Shown here piece by piece: positions 19,401-29,394 of a DNA stretch of 64,000 nt. This DNA comes from an uncultured Desulfovibrio sp. (GTDB lineage Bacteria; Desulfobacterota; Desulfovibrionia; Desulfovibrionales; Desulfovibrionaceae), in assembly GCA_947038175.1 (NCBI GenBank), contig CAMQVJ010000003.1, forward strand, positions 1-64,000, in the 5' to 3' direction. Position 1 is the first letter of the stretch. Each line of letters opens with the position of its first letter. The position numbers and the translations under genes are program-made. The notes under the pieces were generated by a model. The model did not search any database, was not told the origin of the DNA, and saw only the letters and a list, made by a program, of their open reading frames with translations.

Positions 19401-21437
19401 TCATATTTTTTTGTCATAAAGTCTTGCTGCGCATAGGAGTACGAGAATTGTTCCTCCATTGTGGGTCAGTGCGCCTGTTACTGGCCCTAAGAGTCCGAGG
19501 ATGGAGAGAATAACGGCAGTTATATTTATAGAAAGCGCCATGAAAATATTAAACTTGATGCTTCGCACGGTGGCGATGGAGAGTTTTTTGAGATAGGTTA
19601 TTTTTCCTAAATCTTCGCCAATAAGGGCTATGTCTGCGGCTTCTATGGCGATATCGCTGCCGGCTTTACCCATTGCTACGCCGACATCTGCGAGTTTTAG
19701 GGCGGGGGCATCGTTGACACCGTCGCCAATCATGCAAACAATATTCCCTTTTGCTTGGAATGCTTGAACTGTTTCCACTTTTTGTTCTGGGAATAAATCG
19801 CTGTGGACATCATGTATGCCCACTTGCTTGGCAAAATAATCTGCCGTTATGGCGTTGTCCCCTGTTAGGAGGGCTGTCTTTACGCCCATGGTGTTTAGTT
19901 CGTGCACCATGGTGGCGGAGCTTTCTCGTAGCTTATCTGCTAAGGCGATAAAGCCAAGGCATTCCCCATTGATTGCTATAAAAACAAGAGCTTTTCCTTG
20001 CTTTCTTAATTCGTTTTCTTTGCTTAGAATGCGTTCGCTTATGGGAATGTTTTTTTCCTCTAAAAAGGTTTTGCGTCCGCAAAGAATTATTTCGTTCGCT
20101 TCAATCTCTTCGACGCCTTTTCCTGGGAGCATGGTAAATGTGGAATTTTTGTCCGCATCGTCGCTATACAAATTCTTTGCGAATACGTTTTTATTTGTAT
20201 GGGGGTTCATTTCGTGACGGGGGGTGTTTGTATTGACTAGTGAATTTTTGGGAGAAGATTGAAGAGGACTTTTTGTGTATTCAGTATATTCGGCATGTTC
20301 AATTTGTTCAGTATCCTCGCCATATTCATTATTAAAATGACGGACAATGGCTTTTGCGAGGGGATGCTCAGAGCGTTTTTCTGCCTTTGCTGCAAAGTAT
20401 AAGAAATCTAAATCGCTATAATTTGAAAAATTAATAAGGTCGCTTACTATTAATTCACCATGGGTAAGTGTGCCTGTTTTGTCAAAGGTAATAAGGTCAA
20501 CTTCCCCCATTTTTTCAAGGGCTTCACCGCTTTTAATGAGTACTCCATTTTTTGCCGCTTGCCCTATTGCCGCCATGATAGACGTTGGGGTGGCAAGCGC
20601 CATTGCACAGGGGCAAAAAACAACAAGCACGGTGACGGCTCGAATCACACTGTCGGTAAATAAATAGGTTAAAAAAGCAATGATAATCGCCACAGGGATA
20701 AGACGCACGGCCCATGTATCCACAATGCGCTGAATGGGGCTTTCGTTTTTTGATGCTTCCTCAATCATGCGAATAAATTTTTGTAGGGATGTGTCTTTCG
20801 CTTCTTTTGTGCAGAGAATATCGAGAGAGCCGAAGCCGTTTAGAGTTCCACAAAGTACCTCATCACCTACTATTTTATCTACGGGTAATGATTCTCCCGT
20901 TAGAATAGATTGGTCTACGGAGCTTGCACCATGGATAATTTGTCCATCGACAGGAATAGTCTCCCCTGGGAAAACTCGAAGGGTGTCGCCTTTTTGTACT
21001 TCTTCTGCTAAGATACGTATTTCTTTGTTGTTTTTGTCAATCTTGCAAGCCATGGTAGGAACAAGATTAATAAGCCCCTTTATACCAGCCTTTGTTTTTT
21101 CTGTTGTTCTTTGTTCCAAAATAGAACCGATTGCCATAATCACGGCAATCTCTGCGGCGGCGAAGGCCTCACCAATCATAATCGCCGCTATAATACCAAT
21201 AGATATAAGGACAAGCGCCGTGATTCGCTTATATAAAACAAGATATTTAATGGAAAAAAAGAGAATAGGCGTGCCTGAAATTAATATGGAGAACCACGCA
21301 AAATCTAAGGGTGTTTTGTAATTAAGCATAAGGCATAGAAAACTCAAAAGAACAAATATCCCAGAGATAAGAGTCATCTTTGTGTCGTATAAAAAATTGA
21401 AAAAGAGATTTGATTTTTCGTAAATTTGATTAAACAT
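19401..21437 (-). CDS. heavy-metal translocating P1B-type ATPase
   Basis: [42 protein letters not shown]; metal specificity not assigned. Confidence 0.92.
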   Translation of the reverse strand: MFNQIYEKSNLFFNFLYDTKMTLISGIFVLLSFLCLMLNYKTPLDFAWFSILISGTPILFFSIKYLVLYKRITALVLISIGIIAAIMIGEAFAAAEIAVIMAIGSILEQRTTEKTKAGIKGLINLVPTMACKIDKNNKEIRILAEEVQKGDTLRVFPGETIPVDGQIIHGASSVDQSILTGESLPVDKIVGDEVLCGTLNGFGSLDILCTKEAKDTSLQKFIRMIEEASKNESPIQRIVDTWAVRLIPVAIIIAFLTYLFTDSVIRAVTVLVVFCPCAMALATPTSIMAAIGQAAKNGVLIKSGEALEKMGEVDLITFDKTGTLTHGELIVSDLINFSNYSDLDFLYFAAKAEKRSEHPLAKAIVRHFNNEYGEDTEQIEHAEYTEYTKSPLQSSPKNSLVNTNTPRHEMNPHTNKNVFAKNLYSDDADKNSTFTMLPGKGVEEIEANEIILCGRKTFLEEKNIPISERILSKENELRKQGKALVFIAINGECLGFIALADKLRESSATMVHELNTMGVKTALLTGDNAITADYFAKQVGIHDVHSDLFPEQKVETVQAFQAKGNIVCMIGDGVNDAPALKLADVGVAMGKAGSDIAIEAADIALIGEDLGKITYLKKLSIATVRSIKFNIFMALSINITAVILSILGLLGPVTGALTHNGGTILVLLCAARLYDKKI

Positions 21438-21851
21438 TATGTTAGCCTCATTTTAAAATATAGTCCGAAATTATCATCGGGATATTGTAGTCTATTGTGT
21501 TATTTTTTGGGAAGGAATGTCTTTATTTAAAGGTGGGTAAAAAGATATAGACCTAACCCTCGTATATAATGGAAACGTTTGTTATTTGTGAAGTATAAGC
21601 CTAAATTCTCACCCTATCTGTATAATGGAAAAGTTCCCTCTATGTTGGTGTTTTTTGCCTCTGCATTCTCTTTGCTTGCCCTTTTGGGAAACGTAAAAAA
21701 GGCGAAAGAAAAGACTCGTGTTTATTTATAATATTATCCAGAAAAGAACATTCCCAGAGAATACTAAACTAACGAAGAAAAACGCAAAAAACGCAATTAT
21801 TTTTGAAGGGGGTTAACTGATGTGTAAAAGAAAAGGGGGAGGGCAGAGATT

Positions 21852-22136
21852 CTAAACCATTCGAGAAAATTGCTCAATGACCGCACTCAATTTTTTTAGT
21901 GCTTCCTCTTCATTTCCTTCTCTCACCGCATCTAAAACACAGTGCTGAATATGAGCCTCTAGCATTGCTTGCCCTGTTTTGTGTAAGCCTGCCTTAGCCG
22001 CGCTTATCTGTACAAGCACCTCTTCGCACGATTTGTCATCCTCAAGCATTTTCTTGATGCCCTTTATTTGACCTTCTATACGGTTAAGACGTTTCACTAT
22101 GGAACTATTATCTGCACATTTCATAAATTCTCCCAT
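21852..22136 (-). CDS. csoR: CsoR-type metal-sensing repressor (DUF156 family)
   Basis: RLNRIEGQIKGIKKMLEDDKSCEEVLVQISAAKAGL...AHIQHC; C-x24-H-x3-C spacing matches the CsoR Cys-His-Cys ligand set. Confidence 0.88.
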   Translation of the reverse strand: MGEFMKCADNSSIVKRLNRIEGQIKGIKKMLEDDKSCEEVLVQISAAKAGLHKTGQAMLEAHIQHCVLDAVREGNEEEALKKLSAVIEQFSRMV

Positions 22137-22162
22137 TGGTTTTTGTTTCGTTTTGATACCGT

Positions 22163-22179
22163 ATACCCCTATAGGGTAT
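22163..22179. promoter_or_regulatory. putative CsoR-family operator
   Basis: ATACCCCTATAGGGTAT palindrome immediately upstream of csoR. Confidence 0.6.
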
Positions 22180-22333
22180 TAAGTCAATGGGTGCTTGTTG
22201 ACAGAATAAATAAATCGATATATTGAATCAAGTAAGTGTTATTTGTGTCGAGATACGTTTTTACGTAGGAAAAATACTATCTTGAAGTATATGACTTTGT
22301 ATTTTTAGAATCCCAAATAGAAAGGACAACTTT

Positions 22334-22551
22334 ATGAGTAAATTATCCGAGAAAGAATTTCTAGAATTCTTAGAAAATAGCCCATGGCGGAATCTCCACT
22401 AGAAATGGACATAAGTATCCCTGAAGATATTTTTGATTCCACAGGCAAACTTATTATTGTCATAGCTTTTTCTAGGGAATTTGATATTGCCTTGTCTGTT
22501 GACCAAATGATGCGTTGCCAAACCCCAAGAGATTTATATGGATTGTTCTAA
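22334..22551 (+). pseudogene. acyl carrier protein with a one-base frame disruption
   Basis: MSKLSEKEFLEFLENS in frame 2 (from 22334) and MAESPLEMDISIPEDIFDSTGKLIIVIAFSREFDIALSVDQMMRCQTPRDLYGLF in frame 1 (from 22384) together make one ACP with FDS-TGKL phosphopantetheine site; insertion of one C in AGCCCATGG restores a single frame. Confidence 0.7.
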
Positions 22552-23320
22552 AATTCAGACGCCTTTAAGTTATCTTGCAGGAAAAACATACTTGGTGACT
22601 GGTGCTTCGTCTGGAATTGGCCAGCACCTTGCCTTATTATTAGACAGACTAGGCGCTCGTGTTGTTTTAAATGGACGAAATGAAGAAAGGCTTAATGATA
22701 CGTTGTCAAAAATGGACGGAAAAAACCATTATATAGCCATGGCAGATATTACCAAAATTGACTGCGTGAACTGGCTTAAAGATATAGGGACCAAGGCGAA
22801 TTCCCCTCTTTCGGGCATAGCGTACTGCGCTGGCGTCCATGAATTTGTTCCCTTACGAGCTTATAACTCGGCTGCTCTTTCCTTGGCGTTCAATCAATTT
22901 ACGATATCTATGATGGACTTATTTATGGCTAGTTGCAAAATGAAAAAAGCAGATACTCTTAGTTTGGTTTTAATGTCAACTCTTAGTGCTCACCAAGGGA
23001 TTACTGGAAATGCTCTGTATGGGGCGAGCCGAGCAACTGCGGAATCATTATGCAGGAATATCGCTATAGAATTTGCACCACGCGGTGTGCATTGTAATTG
23101 TGTGGCGGGTGGCTATATGACTGGTTCAAATATGACCGACAGCTTTGTTCAACAATTAGGAAGCGACCGTATAAGCACCATTGAACAAGCTTACCCCTTA
23201 GGCTTTGGTCATGTTGCTGACGCTGCCCATATGCTTGCGTTTTTATTAAGTGATTCTAGTAAATGGATTACGGGGCAAACCTTCACAGTCGATGGCGGAT
23301 CCAGTATAAAAGGAATTTAA
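22538..23320 (+). CDS. short-chain dehydrogenase/reductase, 3-oxoacyl-ACP reductase-like, with YxxxR instead of YxxxK
   Basis: YLVTGASSGIGQHLAL; LMSTLSAHQGITGNALYGASRAT; C-terminal LLSDSSKWITGQTFTVDGGSS. Confidence 0.88.
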   Translation: MDCSKIQTPLSYLAGKTYLVTGASSGIGQHLALLLDRLGARVVLNGRNEERLNDTLSKMDGKNHYIAMADITKIDCVNWLKDIGTKANSPLSGIAYCAGVHEFVPLRAYNSAALSLAFNQFTISMMDLFMASCKMKKADTLSLVLMSTLSAHQGITGNALYGASRATAESLCRNIAIEFAPRGVHCNCVAGGYMTGSNMTDSFVQQLGSDRISTIEQAYPLGFGHVADAAHMLAFLLSDSSKWITGQTFTVDGGSSIKGI

Positions 23321-24343
23321 ATGATACAGGAATTTAATAGTGTGCGGATTGCAGGAATCAATGCGGCAGTTCCCCATAATGTAATTTCTATTAGTGATCT
23401 CGTGCAAGGTTCTGATAAACAAACAGCCTCTAAAATTAGACGCACCGCAATGTTAGCAGGATTAAAAACACGCCCTGTCGCCCTAGAAAATACAAGTGCA
23501 AAAGATTTAGCAGTTCTGGCGGGTAGAGAGCTATTAAAGAACCTTGATTGGAACACTGGTACTGTTAATGCCATCTTTTTTGTTACAGAAACTCCAGATT
23601 TTCTGATGCCAGCTACAGGATATTTTATACATCACGAACTTGGGCTTTTAGAAGAATGTGTTGTAACAGATGTAATAGCTTCTTGTAGTGGGCTTATTCA
23701 AGGTGTATGGACTGCCGCATCCCATCTTTCTGAAGACTGCTCGAGAGTACTTGTTCTTTCTGGTGATACTATGAGTAAAACTTTTTTACCTGATGATATA
23801 GGGAATCAAATTCTTTTTGGAGACGCTGTTGGAGCGATTGCCCTAGAATTTAATCCTAATCAGAATGAGCCTATAACGTTTAATCTCACATCACACCCTG
23901 ATGTTGATCTTGTTCTTGCTATCCATGGGTCTGGTGTTCGTAAAACAGAAAAACCAAAAGGGTTTTCCATGCTTGGTGAAAAAGTGATGGAATTTTCACA
24001 GACTAAAACAGTGGAAAATATTTCTGAATTATTGAATAGATTAGCGTTGAATATCGATGATATTGAAGTGTTCTTTTCCCATCAGCCCAATCTTGCGCTT
24101 TTAGAATCATTGCAAAGAAAATTAGGCTTTCCAAGAGAAAAAGTACCTTCAATTCTTGACTCCTATGGAAACTGTAGCAGTGCAAGCATTGCCTTACTTC
24201 TTTCGGACTATTTTCAGAAAAATCCTAATAAATCATTTTCAAAAGCTTTATTTTGTGGCTTTGGTGGTGGTCTTGCTGTTGCGTCTATGCTTGCACCTAT
24301 AAGTGCATCACAATGTTTTCCTATTGTTCGTTATGAACAGTAA
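23321..24343 (+). CDS. 3-oxoacyl-ACP synthase III family protein
   Basis: VIASCSGLIQG (Cys), FFSHQPNLALLESLQ (His), SYGNCSSASIAL (Asn), VLSGDTMSK. Confidence 0.88.
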   Translation: MIQEFNSVRIAGINAAVPHNVISISDLVQGSDKQTASKIRRTAMLAGLKTRPVALENTSAKDLAVLAGRELLKNLDWNTGTVNAIFFVTETPDFLMPATGYFIHHELGLLEECVVTDVIASCSGLIQGVWTAASHLSEDCSRVLVLSGDTMSKTFLPDDIGNQILFGDAVGAIALEFNPNQNEPITFNLTSHPDVDLVLAIHGSGVRKTEKPKGFSMLGEKVMEFSQTKTVENISELLNRLALNIDDIEVFFSHQPNLALLESLQRKLGFPREKVPSILDSYGNCSSASIALLLSDYFQKNPNKSFSKALFCGFGGGLAVASMLAPISASQCFPIVRYEQ

Positions 24344-24358
24344 ATGTTGGAGTTTTTC

Positions 24359-25630
24359 ATGCATAACATCGTCAAAGATTTGTTTACAATCCCTCGTTCA
24401 TTAACGGGTAATGGAGTTCGCCAAACTTTGGCGTATTTAAAAAACATGTGCCCCCTTATGACTATTCACGAAGTTCCATCAGGTACGCAGTCCTTTGATT
24501 GGACAGTTCCGCCTGAGTGGAATATTAGGGACGCATGGGTAAAAGATTCTTCTGGCAAAAAAATAATTGACTTCAAAGTACATAATTTACATGTTATGGG
24601 GTATTCAACTCCTATTCATAAGCGATGCTCTTTGGCGGAGTTATTGGAGCATGTTTATACCTTACCTGAACAACCTGATTTGATTCCTTATATAACGTCT
24701 TACTACAAAGAACGTTATGGATTTTGTATGACAGAAAATCAGAAAAATGCGTTGCTTGAGGGAGAATATGAACTCTTTATTGATAGTGACTTAAACTATG
24801 AAGGTTCGCTCACGTATGGCGAAATTATTATTCCAAGTTCTAATCCTAACGCACAAGAAATTTTCTTTTCCACCTATGTTTGTCATCCACAAATGGCAAA
24901 TAATGAACTTTCTGGGCCTGCGGTTGCCATCCATCTTGCAAAGTGGCTTATGGAAAAAGAAAATAGTAAATTTACCTATAGATTTTATTTTGGTCCTGAG
25001 ACTATAGGAAGTTTGGTTTACTTGTCAAAAAATGTAGAAGTATTAAAGAAGAATGTTTATGCCGGTTTTGTGCTTAGCTGTGTTGGTGATGATAGAGCAT
25101 ATAGTTATTTAGCAAGTCCTTATGGCGATACTATTGCCGACAAAGTGGCTCAAAATGTATTAAAATACCATGCACCAGATTACGTCAGCTATTCTTATTT
25201 ATCAAGGGGTTCAGATGAACGCCAATACTGCGCTAGTGGTATAAGATTACCCGTATGTTCAGTGATGCGCACCCGCTATGGAGCTTACCCTGAATATCAT
25301 ACATCTGGAGATGATTTGGAATTAGTAACAGAAACGGGCTTGCAAGGTGCCTTTTTAGTATATCAAAAAATTATAAATACATTAGAGTTCAATGCTTATT
25401 ATACGATGACATGTCTTGGCGAGCCACAGCTTGGCAAGCGAGGTCTTTATCCTACAATAAGTACTAAAGAAAGTGGTGATATTGTAAGGGATATGATGAA
25501 TGTTATAGCATACGCAGATGGTTCCAACGATATAATTGATATTAGTAATAAAATACACGTCAGTACCGAAGATGTTATCGGGATTATTGAAAAATTGAAA
25601 GTTGCAAACCTTATTTCTAGCATCAGTTAA
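24359..25630 (+). CDS. DUF4910 (DUF2172)-type aminopeptidase-like protein with C-terminal winged-helix segment
   Basis: RSLTGNGVRQTLAYLK, VPSGTQSFDWTVPPEWNIRDAWVKD, YVCHPQMANNELSGPAVA, RGSDERQYCASGIRLPVCSVMRTRYGAYPEYHTSGDDL; ORF-track start 24344, ATG at 24359 equally possible. Confidence 0.85.
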   Translation: MHNIVKDLFTIPRSLTGNGVRQTLAYLKNMCPLMTIHEVPSGTQSFDWTVPPEWNIRDAWVKDSSGKKIIDFKVHNLHVMGYSTPIHKRCSLAELLEHVYTLPEQPDLIPYITSYYKERYGFCMTENQKNALLEGEYELFIDSDLNYEGSLTYGEIIIPSSNPNAQEIFFSTYVCHPQMANNELSGPAVAIHLAKWLMEKENSKFTYRFYFGPETIGSLVYLSKNVEVLKKNVYAGFVLSCVGDDRAYSYLASPYGDTIADKVAQNVLKYHAPDYVSYSYLSRGSDERQYCASGIRLPVCSVMRTRYGAYPEYHTSGDDLELVTETGLQGAFLVYQKIINTLEFNAYYTMTCLGEPQLGKRGLYPTISTKESGDIVRDMMNVIAYADGSNDIIDISNKIHVSTEDVIGIIEKLKVANLISSIS

Positions 25631-25681
25631 GCTCAATAAAATCAATTAAATATAAAAATAATCATGCACCAGTAGGTATAT

Positions 25682-26446
25682 ATGAAAGAATACTCAAAAC
25701 AAGAATTAAAAGATGCTCTTTTGGACATCGGACTTATACGAGGGGATACTCTTCTCATTCATAGTGCATTGTTCCGGCTTGGGATTATTAACTGTACAGA
25801 GGTAAAGGATATCCTAAATACTATTTATACAATAATAAAAGACATTATTGGGGATAGTGGTACTATTGTAGTACCAACTTTTACATTTGGTTTTAGCTCA
25901 GGTGAAGATTTTGATATTGAGAATACTGCTTCTAAAAATATGGGAAATTTTAGTGAATATATACGAACACATGAAGCGAGTGTTCGATCAAAGCACCCGA
26001 TTCAATCAGTCAGTGCATTAGGAGATAAGGCAAAATGGATATGCGAACTCAATAGTTATTCTGGTTTTGGCAAGGACAGCCCTTTTGCTAGATTGCTAGA
26101 AGCTTCAGGAAAAATTTTGTTACTTGGTAGACCCGTCTCAACGTCCTTTGTGCATTTACTTGAAGAGTACAATCAGGTACCGTATCGTTTTTGGAAAGAA
26201 TTTTCGGGTAATTATATAAAAGACGGACTGTGTGAATATAAAACATATGGTTTATTTGTTCGTGACCATGCAACAAATCCACAAATTCAATTAAAAAAAA
26301 TTGAAAGTGTGTTGACGCTCGCTGGTAAAGTGAAAAGCTGTAAGCTCGGCGGCGGAATGGTACACTCTATCAATACAAAAGATTATTTTGAAGTAGTGAA
26401 TGAAAAGTTACAAAAAGATCCTTATTTTTGTGTGAGTGAAGTTTAG
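25682..26446 (+). CDS. AAC(3)-family (aminoglycoside 3-N-acetyltransferase-like) acyltransferase
   Basis: LIRGDTLLIHSALFRLG, TIVVPTFTFGF, RSKHPIQSVSALG, VPYRFWKEFSGNY. Confidence 0.85.
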   Translation: MKEYSKQELKDALLDIGLIRGDTLLIHSALFRLGIINCTEVKDILNTIYTIIKDIIGDSGTIVVPTFTFGFSSGEDFDIENTASKNMGNFSEYIRTHEASVRSKHPIQSVSALGDKAKWICELNSYSGFGKDSPFARLLEASGKILLLGRPVSTSFVHLLEEYNQVPYRFWKEFSGNYIKDGLCEYKTYGLFVRDHATNPQIQLKKIESVLTLAGKVKSCKLGGGMVHSINTKDYFEVVNEKLQKDPYFCVSEV

Positions 26447-26477
26447 TTATTATAAAGAACTATTCTATTACGCCGAG

Positions 26478-26532
26478 CACCACAAAAAAATCCATTAGTA
26501 GTAAAAGGTTACTAATGGATTTTTTTGTGGTG
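26478..26532. terminator. bidirectional terminator between convergent arms of the cassette
   Basis: CACCACAAAAAAATCCATTAGTA ... TACTAATGGATTTTTTTGTGGTG, perfect 23-bp arms. Confidence 0.9.
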
Positions 26533-26534
26533 TT

Positions 26535-26780
26535 TTATTTATTTAACTCTTTTTGTTCTATCATATCTAATAATACTTGAATTTTGAAATAGCCTTGCTC
26601 TTGCAAATCATCGTCTTCTGGTATCTCAATATTAAATGTTTCCTCCAAAGCCATAAAAAAAACCATGGCGTCCAATGAATCTAAGATAGCTTCATTTAAC
26701 AAATCTGTTTCTGCCGTAATGGTAACCGTTTTGTTTGTTACAGAGTTTATAACGTCATTTAATCGACTAATAGTACTCAT
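26535..26780 (-). CDS. acyl carrier protein
   Basis: LLNEAILDSLDAMVFFMALEETFNIEIPEDD; DSL attachment site. Confidence 0.9.
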   Translation of the reverse strand: MSTISRLNDVINSVTNKTVTITAETDLLNEAILDSLDAMVFFMALEETFNIEIPEDDDLQEQGYFKIQVLLDMIEQKELNK

Positions 26781-26788
26781 GTCTACTC

Positions 26789-27697
26789 CTATAATTTAAT
26801 TATCGTTGTTGCCCAAGACAGCCCGACTCCAAAACCTGATAGTAAAACTGTTTTTCCTTGCAAAGTACTGTTGCCCAGATATTCCTCAATCACAAGTGGG
26901 ATTGAAGATGAAACAGTGTTTGCACTTTCTGACATATGCATTAAACATTTATATTCTGGCAAATTGAGTGTTCTAACAAGGTTTGTTAATAAAAACTTGT
27001 TAGCTTGGTGAAAAATAAAGTAATCAATATCAACAAGCTCTAATTCATTTTTTGCCAAACATGCTTGTATCGATGGCTTTATTCTTTTCATCATAAAATT
27101 AAAGATAGATCGACCATCCATAAACAAATAGCCATCATCCCCAATGCAGAGCTTATTGGAGTTACTTCCGTCAGTGCCAAAAGTCGTAAATTGTATAGCT
27201 CCATAATCGCCAATGAACGTTGCAGTTGCTGCATCCCCGAAAATCGAAGCTGTATCTTTATTTTTATAGTTGATTATTCCAGAATAGCAATCGCAAGTTA
27301 CTATCAGTGCGTTCTTTAAATTTTCTGTGCACATTATGCCTTTAGCAATTGAAAGTGCGTATACATATCCAGAGCAACCAAGGTTGACATCAAACGCTGC
27401 GACTGAATAGGGCAAATTTAACAAAAACTGTAGCTGAGAAGAATTTTGAGGGATTTGTTTTTCAGGTGTCTGTGTCACATAAATAAGTAGCTCAATAGAC
27501 TCGCTCTTTATGTTTTCTTTTTTGAATAGCTTTTCACATGCAATTTGGGCAAGTGATAAGCCATTTTCGCCCTCACCCAAAATCTTTCTTGAAAAAAAAC
27601 CCAATTTTTCTTTTTGAAACTCGACCGTAGTACCACATAAGCCTTCAATTTCTTGAGGTGAAAGGCTTTTTGATGGAAAATGAGAGCAAATTTTCAT
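26789..27697 (-). CDS. 3-oxoacyl-ACP synthase III family protein (second copy)
   Basis: DVNLGCSGYVYALSIAKG (Cys), FIFHQANKFLL (His), SESANTVSSSIPLVI (Asn). Confidence 0.88.
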   Translation of the reverse strand: MKICSHFPSKSLSPQEIEGLCGTTVEFQKEKLGFFSRKILGEGENGLSLAQIACEKLFKKENIKSESIELLIYVTQTPEKQIPQNSSQLQFLLNLPYSVAAFDVNLGCSGYVYALSIAKGIMCTENLKNALIVTCDCYSGIINYKNKDTASIFGDAATATFIGDYGAIQFTTFGTDGSNSNKLCIGDDGYLFMDGRSIFNFMMKRIKPSIQACLAKNELELVDIDYFIFHQANKFLLTNLVRTLNLPEYKCLMHMSESANTVSSSIPLVIEEYLGNSTLQGKTVLLSGFGVGLSWATTIIKL

Positions 27698-27700
27698 ATA

Positions 27701-28258
27701 TCACCGATTAAAGTACAATGTACCTATGTGTTTTTGATTTTCATAAATATGTGAACAAGCTAGTCGCCTAGTTTCCCTTTGAAAAATAATAGAGTAGTCA
27801 CAGCCTGGAGAGTTTATTTTCTGCATATCAAGGCGATTAAAAATCCATTTCGGGGATTCATAATTTGGTAACTCCATACTGATTAACCGTTTATTCAGAG
27901 CAACGCAAGTTTTTATGAATGAACCCTCATGCTCCGTAAAGTTTACTTGTCCCGTAGAAAAAAATGCCTGCGCGCATATTTTTTGTTCATCAAATGGCAA
28001 GATTATAGGATTTAAAGATTTGTCTTCTTGATATATATATGCAACCTTGTCCTGTTTTTCTTCTTGCCACAAAAACGTTGCAGAGGCGTGTTCACCAACT
28101 TCACGCTGGATACTTATGTTGTCAGAATAAATCATTCTATTAACCTTTAAAGAATGTTGCTCACTAGGCACAAACGTATCCACCAGAAATTCATATAAAG
28201 TTGTTCCTTGCAAATAGGTTCGATCTTCAAGAAAACATAAGCGTTTAACCTTTTTCAT
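27701..28258 (-). CDS. unassigned 185-aa protein in the acyl cassette
   Basis: complete ORF directly upstream of and co-directional with KASIII/ACP; no recognised family motif. Confidence 0.65.
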   Translation of the reverse strand: MKKVKRLCFLEDRTYLQGTTLYEFLVDTFVPSEQHSLKVNRMIYSDNISIQREVGEHASATFLWQEEKQDKVAYIYQEDKSLNPIILPFDEQKICAQAFFSTGQVNFTEHEGSFIKTCVALNKRLISMELPNYESPKWIFNRLDMQKINSPGCDYSIIFQRETRRLACSHIYENQKHIGTLYFNR

Positions 28259-28468
28259 ATTTTTCCATACTTCATTAACTCTTTAGATGATTTTTAAAAT
28301 AATAGTAGCATTTCAAATAGAATGTGATATAGAGCAATAGTAATTATTTACTGTTACTATAAAATTATATGAATGAGAAGTCAATAAGACATAACCCATA
28401 AAAAAAATGCAAGTATTCCACATCAAAAAATATTTGGTTAGCCCCTGTGAATCCTCCTCACCTACGCC

Positions 28469-29191
28469 ATGTATCACAAGAGCGATGTCTGCAATTTTTC
28501 AACTGGTATTGACTTTCTCCTTTTTCTTTGGACTGCTCTTGATCGAAAGATATCTGAAACAATTTACACAGAAATAAAGACAATAATTGGAGAAGAAGGG
28601 ACAATTATTGTTCCTACATTTACCTATGGTTTTTGTAGTGGTGATGATTTTGATATTGATAATACCCCTGGAGTAGCTATGGGGAACTTTAGTGAGTATG
28701 TGAGAAAACTAGATTCTAGTATTCGTTCAAAACATCCTATGCAATCTATAAGTGCTAACGGTAGATTAGCAGAACACCTTTGTGAGGTCGATACGTATTC
28801 GACTTTTGCTGAAAATGGACCGTTTGATAGATTTATAAAGGCGTCAGGTAAAATGCTTCTTTTAGGAGTGGGTTTTGAAAATATGACAATTTTACATATT
28901 ATTGAAGAACGCTTTCAGGTCCCCTATCGCTATTGGAAAGAGTTTTCGGGGAATTACATTCAGCACGGGGAAAGTACACGGAAAACCTATGGAATGTATG
29001 TTAGAGACCTTGATTTAAACCCAGAAATAAAAATTCAAAGAATAGAGGACTACCTTACAAGCTTGAATGCTGTAAGCAAACGGTCTATTGGTGAAGGCGT
29101 GGTAAAAACGATTAATATTGTCACATATATCGATGTTTTGAGTAATGAATTGCAACACGACCCCTACTTTTTGATTAAAGAGGATGCATAA
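28469..29191 (+). pseudogene. second AAC(3)-family protein, N-terminal part missing/replaced
   Basis: aligns with 25682..26446 product from EIKTIIGEEGTIIVPTFTYGF onward, but lacks the GDTLLIHSALFRLG segment. Confidence 0.6.
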
Positions 29192-29394
29192 AGTATAACG
29201 AATATTCGATGGGATGTTTTTCGCAATATATACAGCCATATAGGCCTTAAGTTCTTCTACTCGCTCCATTCTCTAAAAAAGCATTTTTTTATCCCTTTTC
29301 TTGGACAACCAAGACAAGGGATTTTCTATGGTATTAACTAGGGAATATAAAATCTAAATTTATAACTTATTTTCACTAGACATGACAATTTCCG

